Both the position numbers and the translations under genes were made by a program. A stretch of 6,750 nucleotides of DNA from Clostridia bacterium (GTDB lineage: Bacteria; Bacillota_A; Clostridia; Christensenellales; Aristaeellaceae): positions 1 through 6,750 of the forward strand of contig CAAEDZ010000125.1 in assembly GCA_900754775.1 (NCBI GenBank), written 5' to 3'. Position 1 is the first letter of the stretch. Each line of letters starts with the position of its first letter. Below the pieces are notes generated by a model, which did not search any database, had not been told where the DNA came from, and worked only from the letters and a program-made list of their open reading frames with translations. Below, one piece after another: positions 5,253 through 6,750 of the stretch.

Positions 5253-6750
5253 AGAAACAAAAGTCCCCTCTCGTCATACACGGAGCCGCCGTCGCCCGCG
5301 TGCCGTATGGCGCGATCCAGCGCCATGATGGTGGCGATGGCTCCGTCGATTTTCTCCGTGCTCTTTTCCTTGTCCGCTTTGATGTTGCCCGCCGGGTCGG
5401 AGCGGATGGTCACGTTGTCCACCATCCAGCGCAACACCGGGTGCCCGCCGTGCGCCAGTTTGCCCTCCAGGGTCAGTTTCATCAGTTCCTTTGTCGGCGG
5501 ACTCATGTCCTTGTAGCCCTGCCCGAAGGGAACCACAGTAAAGCCCAGCCCTTCCAGATTCTGCGTCATCTGCACCGCGCCCCAGCGGTCGAAGGCAATC
5601 TCGCGGATGTTGTACTTCGTGCCCAGTTCTTCGATAAATTCCTCGATATACCCGTAGTGGATGACGTTGCCCTCCGTCGTGTGTACGAGGCCCTGCCGCG
5701 CCCATAGGTCATAGGGCACATGATCGCGCCGCACGCGCAGATCGACCGCTTCCTCCGGCAGCCAGAAAAACGGCAGGATTTCATATCTGCCGTTTTCATC
5801 ATCCGGCTCGGGCGGAAAGACCAGCACAAAGGCGGTGATGTCGGTGGTCGAAGAAAGGTCGAGGCCGCCGTAGCAGGCGCGCCCGCGCAGGGCCTCGGGA
5901 TCGACCGGGAAGGCGCAGGCGTCCCACTTGTCCATCGGCATCCAGCGCACGGTGGAGTTCGTCCACTGGCAGAGGTGGAATTGCCGGAATTGCATTTCCT
6001 CCGCCGGGTTCTGCTTGGCGCTCTCGCAGGCGGCGCGATAGTATTCCATGTCCACGGTCTTGCCCAGCGATGGGTTGACCGCTTTCCAGACCCTGGGGTC
6101 TGTCCAGTCGGCCTCCGGCGGCGTGGAATAGACCACGGGGTAGAACGTCGGGTCATGCTTGCGCCCTTCGAGGATGTCCACCGCCTTGGAATGGACTTCA
6201 TAACAAATCGAGTTCTTGTCGCTGCCCGCCGTTGTAATGACGAAATTGAGCGGCTGCTTGCGCGCCGCGCCGGAGCCCTTGGTCATAACATCGAACAATT
6301 TGCGGTTGGGCTGGCCGAGCAGTTCGTCGAAGATGCAGGCGTGGACGTTGTAGCCGTACTTCGAGGCCACCTCCGAGGAAAGCGCCTGATAGATGCTTCG
6401 GGTCGGCAGGTATACGAGGCGCTTCTGGCTCTCCACGATCTTGATGCGCTTTAAGAGCGCCGGACATTGCAGCACCATATCCTTGGCCACGTCAAATACG
6501 ATGCTGGCCTGCTGCCGGTCGTTGGCGCAGCCGTATATCTCCGCGCCCTCCTCGCCGTCGCCCGCCAGCATATACAGCGCGATGGCGGCGGCAAGCTCGC
6601 TATTGTGCGTGGGCACAAACGAGCGTCCCGCCAGATAGCAATGGCTGGGGCTGTCCACCTGAATGCAGCGCATTTTCACCTTTTCATCGAGCGGATAAAT
6701 GTCCCTGAGATAGTGAAAGCAGGAGCGCGTTTCCTTCCTGCGCTCCCGCT
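5249..6750 (-). CDS. Terminase large subunit with in-frame intein (partial; 5' end beyond window)
   Basis: This is the DNA-packaging motor of the Terminase_1 type; its N-terminus lies beyond the window and the frame is open to the last base. The first 49 visible residues belong to an intein, and 450 residues of C-extein follow (5249-6601). The extein starts SELAAAIALYML, the stretch normally directly after Walker A RKNGK. Walker B ACIFDEL lies near 6320-6337 with its Asp-Glu pair, and the coupling motif ITTAG near 6224-6238. The RNase H-like nuclease domain shows Asp residues in GGLDLSS (about 5860), AFDRW (about 5590) and KIDGA (about 5347). All expected ATPase and nuclease residues after the insertion are intact. 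A GTG at 6679 could be taken as a start, but it is inside the intein and has no ribosome site. The TGA overlaps the portal ATG. Confidence 0.95.
   Translation of the reverse strand, partial: RERRKETRSCFHYLRDIYPLDEKVKMRCIQVDSPSHCYLAGRSFVPTHNSELAAAIALYMLAGDGEEGAEIYGCANDRQQASIVFDVAKDMVLQCPALLKRIKIVESQKRLVYLPTRSIYQALSSEVASKYGYNVHACIFDELLGQPNRKLFDVMTKGSGAARKQPLNFVITTAGSDKNSICYEVHSKAVDILEGRKHDPTFYPVVYSTPPEADWTDPRVWKAVNPSLGKTVDMEYYRAACESAKQNPAEEMQFRQFHLCQWTNSTVRWMPMDKWDACAFPVDPEALRGRACYGGLDLSSTTDITAFVLVFPPEPDDENGRYEILPFFWLPEEAVDLRVRRDHVPYDLWARQGLVHTTEGNVIHYGYIEEFIEELGTKYNIREIAFDRWGAVQMTQNLEGLGFTVVPFGQGYKDMSPPTKELMKLTLEGKLAHGGHPVLRWMVDNVTIRSDPAGNIKADKEKSTEKIDGAIATIMALDRAIRHAGDGGSVYDERGLLFL
6602..6750 (-). 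other. C-terminal end of an intein inserted in the terminase Walker A loop (partial)
   Basis: Forty-nine in-frame residues precede the terminase extein. Their last 23 are a textbook intein C-terminus: a block F-like CIQVDSPSHCYLAG with its conserved His, then block G as FVPTHN, where His-Asn are the penultimate and terminal intein residues. The next residue, Ser (codon 6601-6599), is the +1 nucleophile and begins SELAAAI, so the splice falls inside the P-loop (GK|S). The residues before block F (beginning RERRKETRSC and including IYPLDEKVKM) are not terminase-like. The N-terminal splicing blocks A and B, and any LAGLIDADG or HNH homing endonuclease, must lie past 6750 and cannot be judged here. 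Terminase inteins at the P-loop are known as a class; the identification rests on motif recognition without a search. Confidence 0.9.

Noticed and set aside
4708..5277. A 189-codon minus-strand frame overlapping the portal start.
   Set aside because: It is out of frame with the portal, whose family motifs are unmistakable, and its composition is that of a shifted frame.
5720..6454. A 244-codon plus-strand frame opposite the terminase.
   Set aside because: It is an antisense shadow of the terminase nuclease and ATPase coding sequence with no motif of its own.
1..6750. CRISPR arrays, tRNA genes, insertion sequences, attachment sites, or a defence system.
   Set aside because: No spaced repeats, cloverleaf-like segment, terminal inverted repeats with a transposase, or non-structural accessory gene was seen; nearly all bases lie in packaging and morphogenesis genes.

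Overview
The window is a continuous, GC-rich, single-strand (minus) block of phage head and head-tail genes. It comes from an HK97-like tailed phage or prophage with a siphovirus-type tail. Every convincing gene reads right to left: large terminase, portal, ClpP-type prohead protease, HK97-fold major capsid protein, small head fiber protein, gp6-like connector, SPP1 gp16-like head-tail adaptor, tail-terminator-like protein, HK97 gp10-like neck protein and a phi13-type major tail protein cut by the left edge. Strong AAGGAGG-type ribosome binding sites, the protein families and the head fiber gene suggest a GC-rich Firmicutes host, probably a Clostridia member. The host is an inference. No host genes, RNA genes, integrase or CRISPR are visible.

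The most notable element is at the right edge. The terminase frame stays open to the last base, but the residues before the ATPase segment are not terminase. They form the C-terminal end of an intein: a block F-like segment (CIQVDSPSHCYLAG) followed by FVPTHN and a +1 Ser. The Ser begins SELAAAIALYML, which is the sequence that normally follows RKNGK in the Walker A loop of Terminase_1 proteins. The intein therefore splits the P-loop between GK and S. The intein N-part, any homing endonuclease and the terminase N-terminus lie beyond position 6750.

Layout on the minus strand: 6602-6750 intein C-end; 5249-6601 terminase C-extein; 3966-5252 portal; 3253-3969 protease; 3171-3252 an 82-bp gap with a GC hairpin, a direct repeat and the capsid ribosome site; 1968-3170 capsid; 1680-1943 head fiber; 1399-1683 connector; 1025-1360 adaptor; 683-1024 tail-terminator-like; 252-686 gp10-like; 1-227 major tail protein.

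The genes work as one pathway. The protease matures the capsid shell assembled on the portal, and the terminase pumps DNA through the portal. The connector, adaptor and neck proteins then close the head and join it to the tail tube. Translation appears strongly coupled: four junctions are 4-base ATGA or GTGA overlaps and a fifth abuts directly. The abundant proteins (capsid, tail tube) instead sit behind short gaps with near-perfect Shine-Dalgarno sequences. No gap exceeds 82 bases.
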